Of a DNA stretch of 64,000 nucleotides, positions 33,075-42,900 are shown piece after piece. Each line of letters starts with the position of its first letter. The stretch's first letter is position 1. This DNA is from Pseudoduganella sp. (GTDB lineage Bacteria > Pseudomonadota > Gammaproteobacteria > Burkholderiales > Burkholderiaceae_D). The translations under genes were made by a program, and so were the position numbers. Location of the stretch: contig JAJTCO010000004.1 in NCBI GenBank assembly GCA_021323265.1, forward strand, positions 52,774-116,773, written 5' to 3'. The notes beneath the pieces are model-generated. The model searched no databases, had not been told where the DNA came from, and saw only the letters and a list, made by a program, of their open reading frames with translations.

Positions 33075-33821
33075 TTAGGTACGTTTGTTTTTCAGGCGAC
33101 GCAGGCGCCATTCGATGAACAGGCCGATGATGCCGCACACGAAAATGGTCGCGCCCAGGTAGTGCAGGATGCGGTTGCCGGCCGGCTTGGCGTACTCCGC
33201 GCCGACCAATTCAAAGCGGCGTTGGCCATTTTCCGCAGCTTCCTTGTAGAAGCTGCCGCGGTTCTCCCGCAGTTCGACCGAAATAGGCCGCGCGCGGGTG
33301 GCTTGGAAGTGCGCCAGTTGCTCGGCAAATTCTTCGGGCGAAATGATCTTCGCTGCCTGCCGGAGCTTGAGGATTTCCTCGTGTTTTTCGAAAATATTCT
33401 CGGCCTCCCCGGCCAGGATCACGCCGGGCGACACATAGCGATAGATCTTGTTGGAGAAGAAGACGCCATCGCTGGCGGCCAGCATCAGCGCAAAGCCGAT
33501 GACCCAGGCCAGGGCGGACCCGTACAGCCAGCGCTTGTAATTGTGGACCTGCACCGCGACAGCCTGCGTGTTGAACTGGCTGACGGCCGGAATGTGGCGC
33601 AGGACCGTGTCCCGGACTTCCTGGTCGACGTCCTTGAGAAAACTTGCCGCATCCATGCCCAGGCCCGACATGATCGTTGCGAACATATCGGCCGATGGGA
33701 TGGATTTATCGTTCTCCAGCTTGGAGAGATAAGACTGCTCGATGCCGATCGCTTCTGCAAATTGCGGTTGGGTTTGCCCCCGTTCCGCCCGGACCTGTTT
33801 GAGCTTTTCGCCGAAATTCAT
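33075..33821 (-). CDS. XRE-family HTH regulator with membrane segments
   Basis: 248-aa protein. The N-terminal helix-turn-helix (KLKQVRAERGQTQPQFAEAI, GIEQSYLSKLENDKSIPSAD) is a classic XRE domain. It is followed by a membrane helix (LYGSALAWVIGFALMLAAS), a periplasmic helical part of about 100 residues and a second membrane helix (LGATIFVCGIIGLFIEWRL). This would be a one-component transcription factor tethered to the membrane. The ATG at 33821 was chosen over the track GTG 3 nt earlier. Ten-bp phased repeats lie upstream and may be its operator. Confidence 0.88.
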   Translation of the reverse strand: MNFGEKLKQVRAERGQTQPQFAEAIGIEQSYLSKLENDKSIPSADMFATIMSGLGMDAASFLKDVDQEVRDTVLRHIPAVSQFNTQAVAVQVHNYKRWLYGSALAWVIGFALMLAASDGVFFSNKIYRYVSPGVILAGEAENIFEKHEEILKLRQAAKIISPEEFAEQLAHFQATRARPISVELRENRGSFYKEAAENGQRRFELVGAEYAKPAGNRILHYLGATIFVCGIIGLFIEWRLRRLKNKRT

Positions 33822-33887
33822 CACAACCTTTCCAAAACGTTACTGAATGACCCGTATTCTTAGGCATTCATGCAAGACTTGGAAGAT

Positions 33888-33927
33888 GAATATTGACGAA
33901 TTTATATGAATTTTGATGGAATATGCC
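33888..33927. repeat. Four 10-bp phased AT-rich repeats
   Basis: GAATATTGAC, GAATTTATAT, GAATTTTGAT and GGAATATGCC follow each other without gaps, 67 nt upstream of the XRE gene. The exact helical phasing suggests a cooperative binding array or intrinsic bend. Confidence 0.6.
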
Positions 33928-33934
33928 CGTTAGA

Positions 33935-34183
33935 CTATTGTCCAACGCAAATAATCTTGGTTGCGTACTCGCGGGCCGCCGCTTTTTTCTTGGCTGCCCA
34001 GGCGATCACCTCTTCTGCCTGGGCAATGGTCATCACCGTCGCCTTGTCCTTGTTCTTGATGAAGGACACCCCTTCGAACACCCCCTCCTTGCTGCGCATG
34101 ACCTTGGCGAACACCGGCGGCTTCATTTCACCGTCGCTGATTTTATTTTGCTGAACCAGATATCGCTGATCGTTGGTTTCCAT
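33935..34183 (-). CDS. Small hypothetical protein
   Basis: 82-aa protein starting METNDQRYLVQQNKI; the ATG at 34183 follows GGAAAG, and the track ORF adds 40 spurious residues. It is a compact alpha/beta protein with a basic, Ala/Lys-rich helix (IAWAAKKKAAAREYATK). No signal peptide or known motif. It is divergent from the cold-shock gene. A GCTGCCGG/CCGGCAG hairpin at about 34222-34240 lies in its leader. Confidence 0.65.
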   Translation of the reverse strand: METNDQRYLVQQNKISDGEMKPPVFAKVMRSKEGVFEGVSFIKNKDKATVMTIAQAEEVIAWAAKKKAAAREYATKIICVGQ

Positions 34184-34303
34184 AATTGCTGCTTTCCATA
34201 GGTAAAAAAGGTAATTCAAGGCTGCCGGGGAAGCCGGCAGTAAAAAAATAAAAAAGAAATGATTAGGTGAATCCGACTTAGTCCTGTATGTTTGGTCTGG
34301 CAC

Positions 34304-34438
34304 TAAATCAAGTCGTCGCTATTGTTGGTCTTTCTCTCCCGTCTCGCCTCGCGCGGTCCAGTTTGATGTCCTCCGTTATCCCTCTTGGTCGAATGTGCAC
34401 ACCGGGCGATTTTGCCCATGCAATCTTAAGGACTAAAA
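34304..34438 (+). promoter_or_regulatory. Probable long leader of the cold-shock gene
   Basis: No ORF of note. A 5' leader of over 100 nt before a csp gene is typical and can act as an RNA thermosensor. The ribosome site TTAAGGACTAAAA sits directly before the ATG. The promoter boxes are not clear. Confidence 0.4.
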
Positions 34439-34648
34439 ATGACTACTCAAACCGGCACCGTAAAATGGTTCAATGACTCCAAAGGCTTCGGCTTTATCAC
34501 TCCTGATGCAGGTGGCGCGGATCTGTTCGCTCACTTCCAGGACATTCAGTCGAGCGGCTTCAAGAGCCTGTCCGAGAACCAGCGCGTTTCGTTCGAACGC
34601 TCGAACAGCCCGAAGGGCGAAAAAGCCAGCAACATCTGCGTGATCTAA
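34439..34648 (+). CDS. Cold-shock protein, CspA family
   Basis: 69-aa single-domain nucleic-acid chaperone. It starts [20 protein letters not shown], with RNP1 as KGFGFI and RNP2 as DLFAHF. RNP2 is usually VFVHF, so this is a mild variant, with Phe and His kept. The C-terminus is [10 protein letters not shown]. It binds single-stranded RNA or DNA and melts mRNA structure. It is monocistronic, with a strong terminator downstream. Confidence 0.96.
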   Translation: MTTQTGTVKWFNDSKGFGFITPDAGGADLFAHFQDIQSSGFKSLSENQRVSFERSNSPKGEKASNICVI

Positions 34649-34702
34649 TCATCCGCTGATGCCCGGCGCACCCTCCAGATAGGTTGGGCGCCGGAATAGA
34701 AT

Positions 34703-34733
34703 AGCCCGCTCGTTCATTCAAGCGGGCTTTTTT
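34703..34733 (+). terminator. Terminator of the cold-shock gene
   Basis: AGCCCGCT/AGCGGGCT hairpin followed by six T. Confidence 0.92.
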
Positions 34734-34757
34734 ACGCCCCTCGCGCCCCGAGGCCGC

Positions 34758-34786
34758 AAAAAGCAAAAAGCAAAAAGCAAAAAGCC
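34758..34786. repeat. Tandem AAAAAGC microsatellite
   Basis: Four copies of a 7-nt unit next to the tRNA-Asn copy 3 terminator; copy 1 has a two-unit version in the same place. Confidence 0.85.
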
Positions 34787-34805
34787 CAACCTCGAAAGGT
34801 TGGGC
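34783..34805 (-). terminator. Terminator of tRNA-Asn copy 3
   Basis: Perfect AGCCCAACC/GGTTGGGCT stem with T-rich DNA on both strands; probably works in both directions. Confidence 0.85.
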
Positions 34806-34817
34806 TTTTCAGTGTTC

Positions 34818-34893
34818 TGGCTCCCCGACCTGGACTCGAACCAGGGACCTGCGGATTAACAGTCCGTCGCTCTACCGACTGAGCTATCAGGGA
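34818..34893 (-). tRNA. tRNA-Asn (GUU), copy 3
   Basis: 76 nt with CCA and anticodon GUU. It has the same U-G acceptor wobble as copy 1, so copies 1 and 3 are closest. Confidence 0.97.
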
Positions 34894-34929
34894 TCATTTC
34901 CGACCGCGTTGCGATCAGAGACCAAGATA

Positions 34930-36132
34930 TTACAGAACCTTGGCGATGGCGTCAACTACCACATCGATATTCTTCGAATTCAGTGCGGCAACGCAGATGC
35001 GGCCGGTGTCCACGGCGTAGATCGATTGCTCGCGCAGCTTGCCCACCTGCTCCTTGGTCAGGCCGGAGTAGGAGAACATGCCAACCTGCTCACGCACGAA
35101 ATCGAAATCATGGCCCGGCGCCTTGGCTTTCAGCTTCTGCACGAAGGCTTCGCGCATTTCCTTGATGCGCACGCGCATGCCGGCCAGTTCGTCTTCCCAC
35201 AACTGGCGCAGTTCAGGCGTTGCCAGCGCGGTCGCCACCACCTTGCCGCCATGGACCGGCGGGTTGGAGTAGTTGGTGCGCACGACGCGCTTCAGCTGCG
35301 ACAGCAGGCGTGCCGCTTCCTCGGCGGAGGCGGCGACCACGCTCAGGGCGCCCACGCGCTCGCCGTACAGCGAGAAGGATTTGGAGAAGGAGTTCGATAC
35401 CAGCAGCGGCACGCCGGTGGCGGCGAAGCGGCGCACCACGGCGCCGTCTTCCGCGATGCCCGCGCCAAAGCCCTGGTATGCCATGTCCAGGAACGGCACC
35501 AGGCCGCCCGCCACGACAGCGGCAATCACCTCGTCCCACTGGGACTGGGTCAGGTCGGCGCCGGTCGGGTTGTGGCAGCAGGCGTGCAGCACGACGATGG
35601 CGCCGCGCGGCATGGCCTTCAGCGCAGCCAGCATGGCCGGGAAGTTCACGCCGTGGGTGGTTTCGTCGTAATAGGCGTAGTTGTGGACCTTGAAGCCGGC
35701 GCTTTCGAACAGCGCGCGGTGGTTCTCCCAGCTCGGGTTGCTGATGTAGACGTCGGAATCGGGCGCGAAGCGCTTCAGGAAGTCGGCGCCGATCTTCAGC
35801 GCGCCAGTGCCGCCCAGTGCCTGCACGGTGACGGCACGCTTCTCTTGAATTACGGCGCTGTCGGCGCCAAATACCAGCTCTTGCACAGCCTTGTCGTACG
35901 CTGCCAGGCCTTCGATCGGCAGGTAGGTGCGCGGGGCGTGCTGTTCGATGAGGATTGCTTCCGCCTTTTCCACGCACTTGAGCAGCGGCACTTTGCCATT
36001 GTCGTCATAATAGACGCCTACGCCCAGGTTGATTTTCGCTGGGTTGGTGTCGGCATTAAAGGCTTCGGTGATACCGAGGATCGGGTCGCGCGGGGCCATC
36101 TCGATGGCGCTGAAAACGGAAGGGTTCGTCAT
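34930..36132 (-). CDS. tyrB: Aromatic/aspartate aminotransferase (class I, TyrB-like)
   Basis: 400-aa PLP enzyme that would exchange amino groups between glutamate and oxaloacetate or aromatic keto acids. The PLP lysine lies in SNSFSKSFSLYGERVGA. The substrate-binding motifs ALGGTGALKIGADF, CCHNPTGADLT, FLDMAYQGFG and a late Arg region (GMFSYSGLTKEQV) are all present. This subgroup covers AspC and TyrB and cannot be split further by eye. The start at 36132 matches family length; the ribosome site is weak. It is divergent from uvrB over 110 nt. Confidence 0.9.
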   Translation of the reverse strand: MTNPSVFSAIEMAPRDPILGITEAFNADTNPAKINLGVGVYYDDNGKVPLLKCVEKAEAILIEQHAPRTYLPIEGLAAYDKAVQELVFGADSAVIQEKRAVTVQALGGTGALKIGADFLKRFAPDSDVYISNPSWENHRALFESAGFKVHNYAYYDETTHGVNFPAMLAALKAMPRGAIVVLHACCHNPTGADLTQSQWDEVIAAVVAGGLVPFLDMAYQGFGAGIAEDGAVVRRFAATGVPLLVSNSFSKSFSLYGERVGALSVVAASAEEAARLLSQLKRVVRTNYSNPPVHGGKVVATALATPELRQLWEDELAGMRVRIKEMREAFVQKLKAKAPGHDFDFVREQVGMFSYSGLTKEQVGKLREQSIYAVDTGRICVAALNSKNIDVVVDAIAKVL

Positions 36133-36242
36133 GATAGGATTGGTAACGTTTGGGAGCGGGTCGAAGCAGATTCCTGCCGGCACCCGAACAAAATCCGGTC
36201 AGGGCCACCGACAATCGCATATTCTATCAAAGGTCTGCATTC

Positions 36243-38309
36243 ATGTCTGATTCGCAAAATTCCGGCGCCCCAGCGCCGACTGTCATTACTTTCCCGGATT
36301 CCCCGTACCGCCTGCACCAGCCCTTCCCGCCCGCGGGCGACCAGCCGACGGCAATCGACAGCCTGTGCGAGGGCATCGAGGATGGCCTGTCCTTCCAGAC
36401 CCTGCTGGGTGTGACCGGTTCCGGCAAGACCTACACCATGGCAAACGTCATTGCGCGCATGGGCCGCCCGGCCATCGTGTTCGCGCCCAACAAGACGCTG
36501 GCGGCCCAGCTGTACTCCGAGTTCCGCGAGTTCTTTCCCGAGAACGCGGTCGAGTACTTCGTGTCGTACTACGATTACTACCAGCCGGAAGCCTACGTGC
36601 CGCAGCGCGACCTGTTCATTGAAAAAGACTCGTCGATCAACGAGCACATCGAACAGATGCGCCTGTCCTGCACCAAGTCGCTGATGGAGCGGCGCGACGT
36701 GGTGATCGTGGCCACCGTCTCGGCCATTTACGGTATCGGTAACCCGAACGAATACCACCAGATGATCTTGACGCTGCGCGCCAAGGACCGCGTCTCGCAG
36801 CGCGACATCATCGCGCGCCTGATCCAGATGCAGTACACCCGCAATGAGATGGACTTCGGCCGCGGCACCTTCCGCGTGCGCGGCGACACCATCGACATCT
36901 TCCCTGCCGAGCACGCCGACCTGGCCGTGCGCCTGGAAATGTTCGACGACGAACTGGAGTCCATCCAGCTGTTCGATCCGCTGACGGGCAAGGTCAAGCA
37001 GAAGATCCCGCGCTTTACCGTCTACCCTGGCTCGCACTATGTGACGCCGCGCGCCACCGTGCTGCGCGCCATCGAGACCATCAAGGACGAACTGCGCGAG
37101 CGCCTGGAGTTCTTCCGCCGCGAGAACAAGCTGATCGAAGAACAGCGCCTGGAGCAGCGCACGCGCTTCGACCTGGAAATGATGGCCGAGGTGGGTTTCA
37201 CCAAGGGCATCGAAAACTATTCGCGCCACCTGTCCGGCGCCAAGGCGGGCGAACCGCCGCCGACCCTGGTGGACTACCTGCCGCGCGACGCCCTGATGTT
37301 CCTGGATGAGTCGCACGTGCTGATCGGCCAGCTGTCGGCCATGTACAACGGCGACCGCTCGCGCAAGACCAACCTGGTGGACTATGGCTTCCGCCTGCCG
37401 TCGGCGCTGGACAACCGCCCGCTGAAGTTCGAGGAATTCGAAGGCAAGATGCGGCAGACCATCTTTGTCTCCGCCACGCCGGCCGAGTACGAGAAGAAGA
37501 ATGCCGGCGCCGTGGTCGAGCAGGTGGTGCGCCCGACCGGCCTGGTCGACCCGCAAGTGATGGTGCGCCCTGCCCGCACCCAGGTCGACGACCTGCTGGG
37601 CGAAATCAACGACCGCATCGCCAAGAACGAGCGCGTGCTGGTGACCACGCTGACCAAGCGCATGGCCGAGCAACTCACCGAATACCTGGGCGACCACGGC
37701 ATCAAGGTGCGCTACCTGCACAGCGACGTCGACACCGTGGAGCGCGTGGAAATCCTGCGCGACCTGCGCATTGGCACCTTCGACGTGCTGGTGGGGATCA
37801 ACCTGCTGCGCGAGGGCCTGGACTTGCCGGAAGTGTCGCTGGTGGCGATCCTGGACGCGGACAAGGAAGGCTTCCTGCGTTCCGAGCGCTCGCTGATCCA
37901 GACCATCGGCCGCGCCGCGCGCAACCTGAACGGCGTGGCGATCCTGTACGCGGACAACATGACCGATTCGATGAAGCGCGCGATCGATGAAACCGAGCGC
38001 CGCCGCGCCAAGCAGGTGGCCTACAACGAGAAGATGGGCATTGTCCCGCGCGGCGTGAAGAAGATCATCAAGGACATGATCGACGGCGTCTACAGTGCCG
38101 CAGCGCGCGAACAGTTGGAAGTGGCGGAGGAAGCGGCGAAGTACGAAGCCATGAGCGAGAAGCAGATCAGCAAGGAAATCAAGCGCCTCGAAAAGCTCAT
38201 GCTCGAGCACGCCAAGAACCTGGAGTTCGAAAAGGCCGCGCAGGTACGCGACCAGTTGCACCATCTCAAGGAGCAGCTCTTCGGCGCGCCCGGCGCCGAC
38301 GCGCTCTGA
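36243..38309 (+). CDS. uvrB: Excinuclease ABC subunit UvrB
   Basis: 688-aa helicase-like damage-verification subunit of nucleotide excision repair. The P-loop GVTGSGKT, the beta-hairpin region [24 protein letters not shown]-like DESHV, later helicase motifs ([35 protein letters not shown]) and the C-terminal UVR domain ([20 protein letters not shown]) are intact. The ATG at 36243 gives standard length; the track start is 31 codons too early. It acts with UvrA and UvrC, which are not in the window. Confidence 0.98.
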   Translation: MSDSQNSGAPAPTVITFPDSPYRLHQPFPPAGDQPTAIDSLCEGIEDGLSFQTLLGVTGSGKTYTMANVIARMGRPAIVFAPNKTLAAQLYSEFREFFPENAVEYFVSYYDYYQPEAYVPQRDLFIEKDSSINEHIEQMRLSCTKSLMERRDVVIVATVSAIYGIGNPNEYHQMILTLRAKDRVSQRDIIARLIQMQYTRNEMDFGRGTFRVRGDTIDIFPAEHADLAVRLEMFDDELESIQLFDPLTGKVKQKIPRFTVYPGSHYVTPRATVLRAIETIKDELRERLEFFRRENKLIEEQRLEQRTRFDLEMMAEVGFTKGIENYSRHLSGAKAGEPPPTLVDYLPRDALMFLDESHVLIGQLSAMYNGDRSRKTNLVDYGFRLPSALDNRPLKFEEFEGKMRQTIFVSATPAEYEKKNAGAVVEQVVRPTGLVDPQVMVRPARTQVDDLLGEINDRIAKNERVLVTTLTKRMAEQLTEYLGDHGIKVRYLHSDVDTVERVEILRDLRIGTFDVLVGINLLREGLDLPEVSLVAILDADKEGFLRSERSLIQTIGRAARNLNGVAILYADNMTDSMKRAIDETERRRAKQVAYNEKMGIVPRGVKKIIKDMIDGVYSAAAREQLEVAEEAAKYEAMSEKQISKEIKRLEKLMLEHAKNLEFEKAAQVRDQLHHLKEQLFGAPGADAL

Positions 38310-38314
38310 CCACA

Positions 38315-38338
38315 GGGTCTGACCCTCGGGTCAGACCC
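38315..38338. repeat. GGGTCTGAC palindrome after uvrB
   Basis: Perfect stem GGGTCTGAC/GTCAGACCC with a 6-nt loop. There is no T-tract, so it is a weak terminator at best. Similar GGGTCTGACC palindromes recur between genes in this bacterial group, so it may be a dispersed repeat. Confidence 0.6.
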
Positions 38339-38351
38339 GCCCTACCGGGGT

Positions 38352-39011
38352 TCAGGAAGGCTGCTTGACGATACGCAGATAAGGCTTGGGCGCCTTCCAG
38401 CCTTGCGGGAACAGCGCCTTGGCGTCTTCGTCGCTGACGGACGCGGCGATGATCACATCGTCGCCGTGCTGCCAGTTCACCGGCGTGGCCACCTTATGCT
38501 TGGCAGTCAGCTGGATCGAATCGAGCACGCGCAGGATCTCATCGAAATTGCGGCCGCTGGTCATCGGGTAGGTCATCATCATCTTGATCTTCTTGTCCGG
38601 ACCAATCACGAACACCGAGCGCACGGTGGCATTGGTGGCAGCGGTGCGGCCGTCGGAAGTCCCCGCCTCCTCGGCCGGCAGCATGTTGTACAGCTTGGCG
38701 ACCTGCAGGTCGGTGTCGCCAATCATCGGATACTTCACCACCGCGCCCTGGGTTTCCTCGATATCGGCCGCCCACTTGGCGTGGTTCTCGACCGGGTCGA
38801 TCGACAGGCCGATGATCTTGGTATTGCGCTTGGTGAACTCCGGCTCGATCTTGGCCATGTAGCCCAGCTCGGTGGTGCAAACCGGCGTGAAATCCTTCGG
38901 ATGGGAAAACAGTACGGCCCACTTGTCGCCGATCCACTCGTGGAAATCGATGGGGCCCTGGGTGGTCTGGGCCTTGAAGTTAGGCGCGGTATCGTTGATG
39001 CGCAGCGACAT
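38352..39011 (-). CDS. 1-Cys peroxiredoxin (Prx6 type)
   Basis: 219-aa thiol peroxidase that reduces hydrogen peroxide and alkyl hydroperoxides. The peroxidatic Cys is in FTPVCTTELG, preceded by SHPKDFTP. The long C-terminal arm (VATPVNWQHGDDVIIAASVS) marks the Prx6/1-Cys group. The start at 39011 follows AAAGGAGCTGTC; the track ORF adds 20 codons. It is a single gene. Confidence 0.95.
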   Translation of the reverse strand: MSLRINDTAPNFKAQTTQGPIDFHEWIGDKWAVLFSHPKDFTPVCTTELGYMAKIEPEFTKRNTKIIGLSIDPVENHAKWAADIEETQGAVVKYPMIGDTDLQVAKLYNMLPAEEAGTSDGRTAATNATVRSVFVIGPDKKIKMMMTYPMTSGRNFDEILRVLDSIQLTAKHKVATPVNWQHGDDVIIAASVSDEDAKALFPQGWKAPKPYLRIVKQPS

Positions 39012-39083
39012 GACAGCTCCTTTGATGATTGGCATAGCGGGATCATTATCCTGCCATGCCTGCATTATCAAAGCAATATGTTT

Positions 39084-39467
39084 TCAACTCAACAGGTCAC
39101 CGATGGCGGAGATCCCTTCGCCGACGACTTCCATGAGATCCGCCGCCGCCGCGACCCCGTCAATGACGTCAAGCGGACTGACCGACGCGGGTTCCGGCTG
39201 CGCCGCGGCGACTTGGGAGCGGCGCGCCGCGAGCCGTGCAAGGTCGGCCTCGCGCGACGCGACCTGTTCGGGGGTGAGGCGGGCCGCCGGCGGCAACGCG
39301 GCCCCGCAGTACAGGCAACGTGCGACGCTACGATTGAGTATGCCGCGGTTGCATTCGCAACAGCGGAACAGGGGCTCGACTTCCTTCAAGCGTCCACCAT
39401 GGTTCGGCGCATTATAATCAGACCGGCTGGCGATAAGCGGCCAGCTCCTGGATGAAGGGGCGTCCAA
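39084..39467 (-). CDS. Zinc-ribbon hypothetical protein
   Basis: A double CxxC zinc ribbon (CCECNRGILNRSVARCLYCG) is followed by an Arg/Ala-rich helix and a hydrophobic C-terminal segment (VIDGVAAAADLMEVVGEGIS). With the track start the gene overlaps the upstream reading frame by 50 nt; a TTG at 39389 is a shorter alternative giving 101 aa. It follows the putative immunity gene on the same strand, so it may be the last gene of the giant-protein operon. The function is unknown. Confidence 0.6.
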   Translation of the reverse strand: MDAPSSRSWPLIASRSDYNAPNHGGRLKEVEPLFRCCECNRGILNRSVARCLYCGAALPPAARLTPEQVASREADLARLAARRSQVAAAQPEPASVSPLDVIDGVAAAADLMEVVGEGISAIGDLLS

Positions 39468-39933
39468 ACTGCTCCAGGGCGCGGAACATGTCGTCCACCA
39501 ATGGCTGCACCAGCGCCATCGCTTCGTCTTCCGTCAATCCCCGATAGTCATCGAATTCCTCCACCGGCGTTTTCGGTGGTGGAACGTCGACGCGAACGAT
39601 CTTCCACGAAAACGGCGTATCGCCCAGGGCATTCAGGTCCACCCCGCCTTCATCTTCGTGAACGTCGTCGCGGGAATAGATCCTCACGTCCATTTCCGGG
39701 TACCGGTTCTTACGGGACCATAAGATCTCGCATTGGAAATCGTCCCACCCGCTGTGATGCGGCTTCACATTGATGTAGATCCGCGTCGAGTCATCCACCT
39801 GCCACACGAACTCGCGGTCCGCGGAGCGGCGCAGCGGATGTTTGTCGAATTTGGCCAGGGTGAATTCGGGGAAGTGGCTCTTCATGCCCGCATCCACCAA
39901 CTGGACCAACATCTTTCGATAGATCTTGTTCAC
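39418..39933 (-). CDS. Putative immunity protein for the RHS tip toxin
   Basis: 171-aa acidic cytosolic protein with no signal peptide and no family I recognise. The start is GTG at 39933, 1 nt after the RHS stop; an ATG 21 nt later is possible. It is a mixed alpha/beta protein (REFVWQVDDSTRIYINVKPH, FQCEILWSRKNRYPEMDVRI) with a C-terminal helix. Position directly after a polymorphic-toxin-type C-terminus is the main evidence for immunity. Such genes are usually small, acidic and fast evolving, as here. Confidence 0.7.
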   Translation of the reverse strand: MNKIYRKMLVQLVDAGMKSHFPEFTLAKFDKHPLRRSADREFVWQVDDSTRIYINVKPHHSGWDDFQCEILWSRKNRYPEMDVRIYSRDDVHEDEGGVDLNALGDTPFSWKIVRVDVPPPKTPVEEFDDYRGLTEDEAMALVQPLVDDMFRALEQFGRPFIQELAAYRQPV

Positions 39934-39934
39934 G

Positions 39935-42900
39935 TCAAATTCCTATGCAGTTTTCGATGGCAAACTGCCCCAAGAATAACCCAAGTTCAGCGAAGCCGCT
40001 AATGATCGTCAAGTCGCCGGCTTTGTCCCCCAGCTGCTTCAACAGCCGCTTCTGCGCTCCGGAATCCTTGAAGACAAACAGATTGGGTTTGTGGCCGTTT
40101 TCCATCGCCACCTTCAGCTGCTTGACCAGCCGGTCGAACGCGGGACCGGCCTTGGGCGAGATCTGGTATTTCACTTCCAGGATATGCGTCTTCTGGCCCA
40201 GTTCAACCAGGAAGTCCAATTCGGCGTTGCCGGATGGCCCGCTCAGACGAGGGCCGCGTTTCGGCACCTTGCCCAGGCAGCGCGTGAGGACGTTCTCGAC
40301 CGCGCTTTCCACCATCTGGCCCAGCTTACGTACGGCGTTGCCGCCGACCTGACGTCCGTAATTGGCGAACGCGCGGGCCGCCAAGCTGGCCTGCCCCTCG
40401 ATGGCGGACATCGTCTCGCTCAGGCTGAACAGCCCTGTCGGATCGATGTTGGAAACCGGATTAGCTTCGCCGTAAATATACTTATTCAGCGAAAGCGGCG
40501 CTTCCTTGTTGCCCGGATGCGTGTCCTGCGAGACGAAGCGGCCCGTGGCAGCGTCGTACCAGCGCGCCCGGTTGTACTGCAGCCCAATCGTTTCGTCGAA
40601 GTACTCACCGGTGTACAGGTGCGCGTTGAGGCGGCTCTCAGCCTGCGTGTCGACATTACCGAAGGCGTCGTACGCATATTCCGCGACGACCTTGCCGTCG
40701 CCATCCGTCAGTGCCTTGGCACTGTCCAGCCCATCGGAATGGTAGATGGTCGCCTGTCCGCCGCGTACCAGCTCGATCAGGCCACGGCCCCACACATACC
40801 GCTGGGAGCTGGTGGCATCGCCCGCCACCAGGGTCTCTTCCAGGGTCTGGGCAATGCCGAAACTCGGGTCGACCAGGTAGCGTGTCACGGCGTCGGGCTG
40901 GCCGGACTGGCCTGGCACGGTGCGTTGTACGCGATTGCCGTCTGCGTCGTAAGTGTAGCGTGCGATCGCCACCGCCGATTCGCGCGTCGCGCCCTGCCGC
41001 ACTTCAACCAACTGGTTCGCGCTGTTCCAGAAGAAGTACTGGGAATTGGAGCCAACGGCCTTGCTTGCCAGGTTGCCGTTCGCGTCCCAACCGTACGCGG
41101 TGAGGACCACACTGCCAGTCGCCGTTTGCTTGCGCGCTTCGAGCAAGCGATCGTTGCCATCGTAACGATAGGTGGTGCTTTCGGTCCCGGCGGCCGTGAC
41201 TTCGACCTTGCGCACACGGTTGCCGACCTTGTCGTATTCGTAGTCGACCGTGCGCAACGGCGCACCGCCGCGTGCCGTTGCGACTTCACGCGTAAGTCGG
41301 CCGGCCTTGTCGTACGTGAAGCTGCTGCTGCGCGCAGGATTGGTCGCGGCGCCCTGCACGGCAACGCTCTGGCTATCGAATTCCGCGAGTCCGGTGCGCT
41401 TGCCATCCGGTGCCAGCGTGTAGCTCACCCCGGACACGATATTGCCGTCGGGACGCTGGTGCAACACTTGCAGCAGGCGCCCATTCTCGTCGTAGGTCGG
41501 CGTCGCAACCAGCTTGTTCGGCAGCGTGGTCTTGACCAGGCGGCCGCTGGCGTCGTACTCGTAGGAGGTTTTTCCGCCAGCCGCATCCTGCACCGACAGC
41601 AGACGATCGTGATCGTCGTAGCTATAGGCGGAACTCCCCGCCTTGGTGGTGCGCTGCGTAACGTTGCCTTTCGCGTCGTAGGCATAGGCGATGAAGCTGC
41701 CGTCCGGGTTGGTTTGCCGCGTCACCCGGTCCTGCACGTCGTACTCGAAGGAGGTGGTGCCCGCCAGAACGCCCGCATTGGTCCCCGGGGTCACGGTCAC
41801 GCTGGCGACCAGCCCATTGGGAGTAAAGCTCTTGGCTACGCGCGTACCATCGGCACGCACTTGCAAAGCCGGGCGCTCCGCGGTATCGAACGCGGTGGCG
41901 TGTTGCTTGCCGCTAAAGTCCGTGTGCCCGATCTGGCTGCCCACGGCATCGTAGGCGAAGCGCTCGGTCTCCCCCCCAGGCAGCGTCCGCGCGGTGACGC
42001 GGCTGAGACCATCGTATTCCCAGCGTGTGACGCGCCCTTCGGCATCGGTCTGGCTGACCTTGTTGCCCACGCTATCGAAGGCAAAGGTGGTCAACAATTC
42101 GCCGTCGTTGCTGAACTGCTTCACCTGCGCCAGGCGGCCCGCCGCGTCGTACGCGAATGACGTGACATTACCGCTGGCGTCGGTTTCCGACTGCTTCGTG
42201 TTGTCCAGATTCCAGACCACGCTGGTTGCCTTTCCGTCCGGCATGATGGTCTTGGTCAACCTGTTCAGCGCATCGTATTCATATTTGGTGACGCGCCCGT
42301 CCGGATCAGTGACTGCGGTGCGATTGCCGACTGCATCGTAAGCGAACTGCGTGGTGCGTCCAAGCGCGTCCTTGCTGGACAGCATTCGCCCAGCCGCGTC
42401 GTAGGCATACTCTTCCCGGTTACCGTTCGCGTCGACCGCGGCGCTCACGCGGCCCACGGCGTCGTATTCGAGCGTACTGCTGGTGCCGTCAGGGAAGCTG
42501 GTTTTCGTCAGGCGATTGAGCGCATCGTAGGCGAAGCGGGTGGTGCGCCCGTGGCGGTCGGTGCTGGCGGTCTTATTCGATTCCGCGTCGAACGTCACCG
42601 ATTCCGACGTGCCGTCCGGATAATTGGTGCGTACCAGCTTGCCGCGTGCGTTGTACTCGTAAGTGGTGCGGCGTCCCAGCCCGTCGACGCGTGCTGTCAC
42701 CTGTCCGCCGCCGTTGTACTCGGCCTTGACGGTGACGCCGGTCGGACCGGTGGTTTCAATCGCACGGCCCTCCCCATCGAGCTTATTGCTGATGCTCTCG
42801 GGGACCGGATCGCCGCCCTGCTTCAACACGCGGCTCCAGCTGCGGCCGGTCAGACGGTTGTTGGCGTCGTACGTGTAGGTGGTCACATTGCCCAGCGCAT

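Noticed and set aside
9858-34893. CRISPR array, from the repeated terminator/tRNA sequences
   Set aside because: Repeats are far apart, fold as tRNA and terminator, and have no spacers or cas genes.
36129-38264. 711-codon minus-strand frame opposite uvrB
   Set aside because: Shadow; UvrB motifs are complete on the plus strand.
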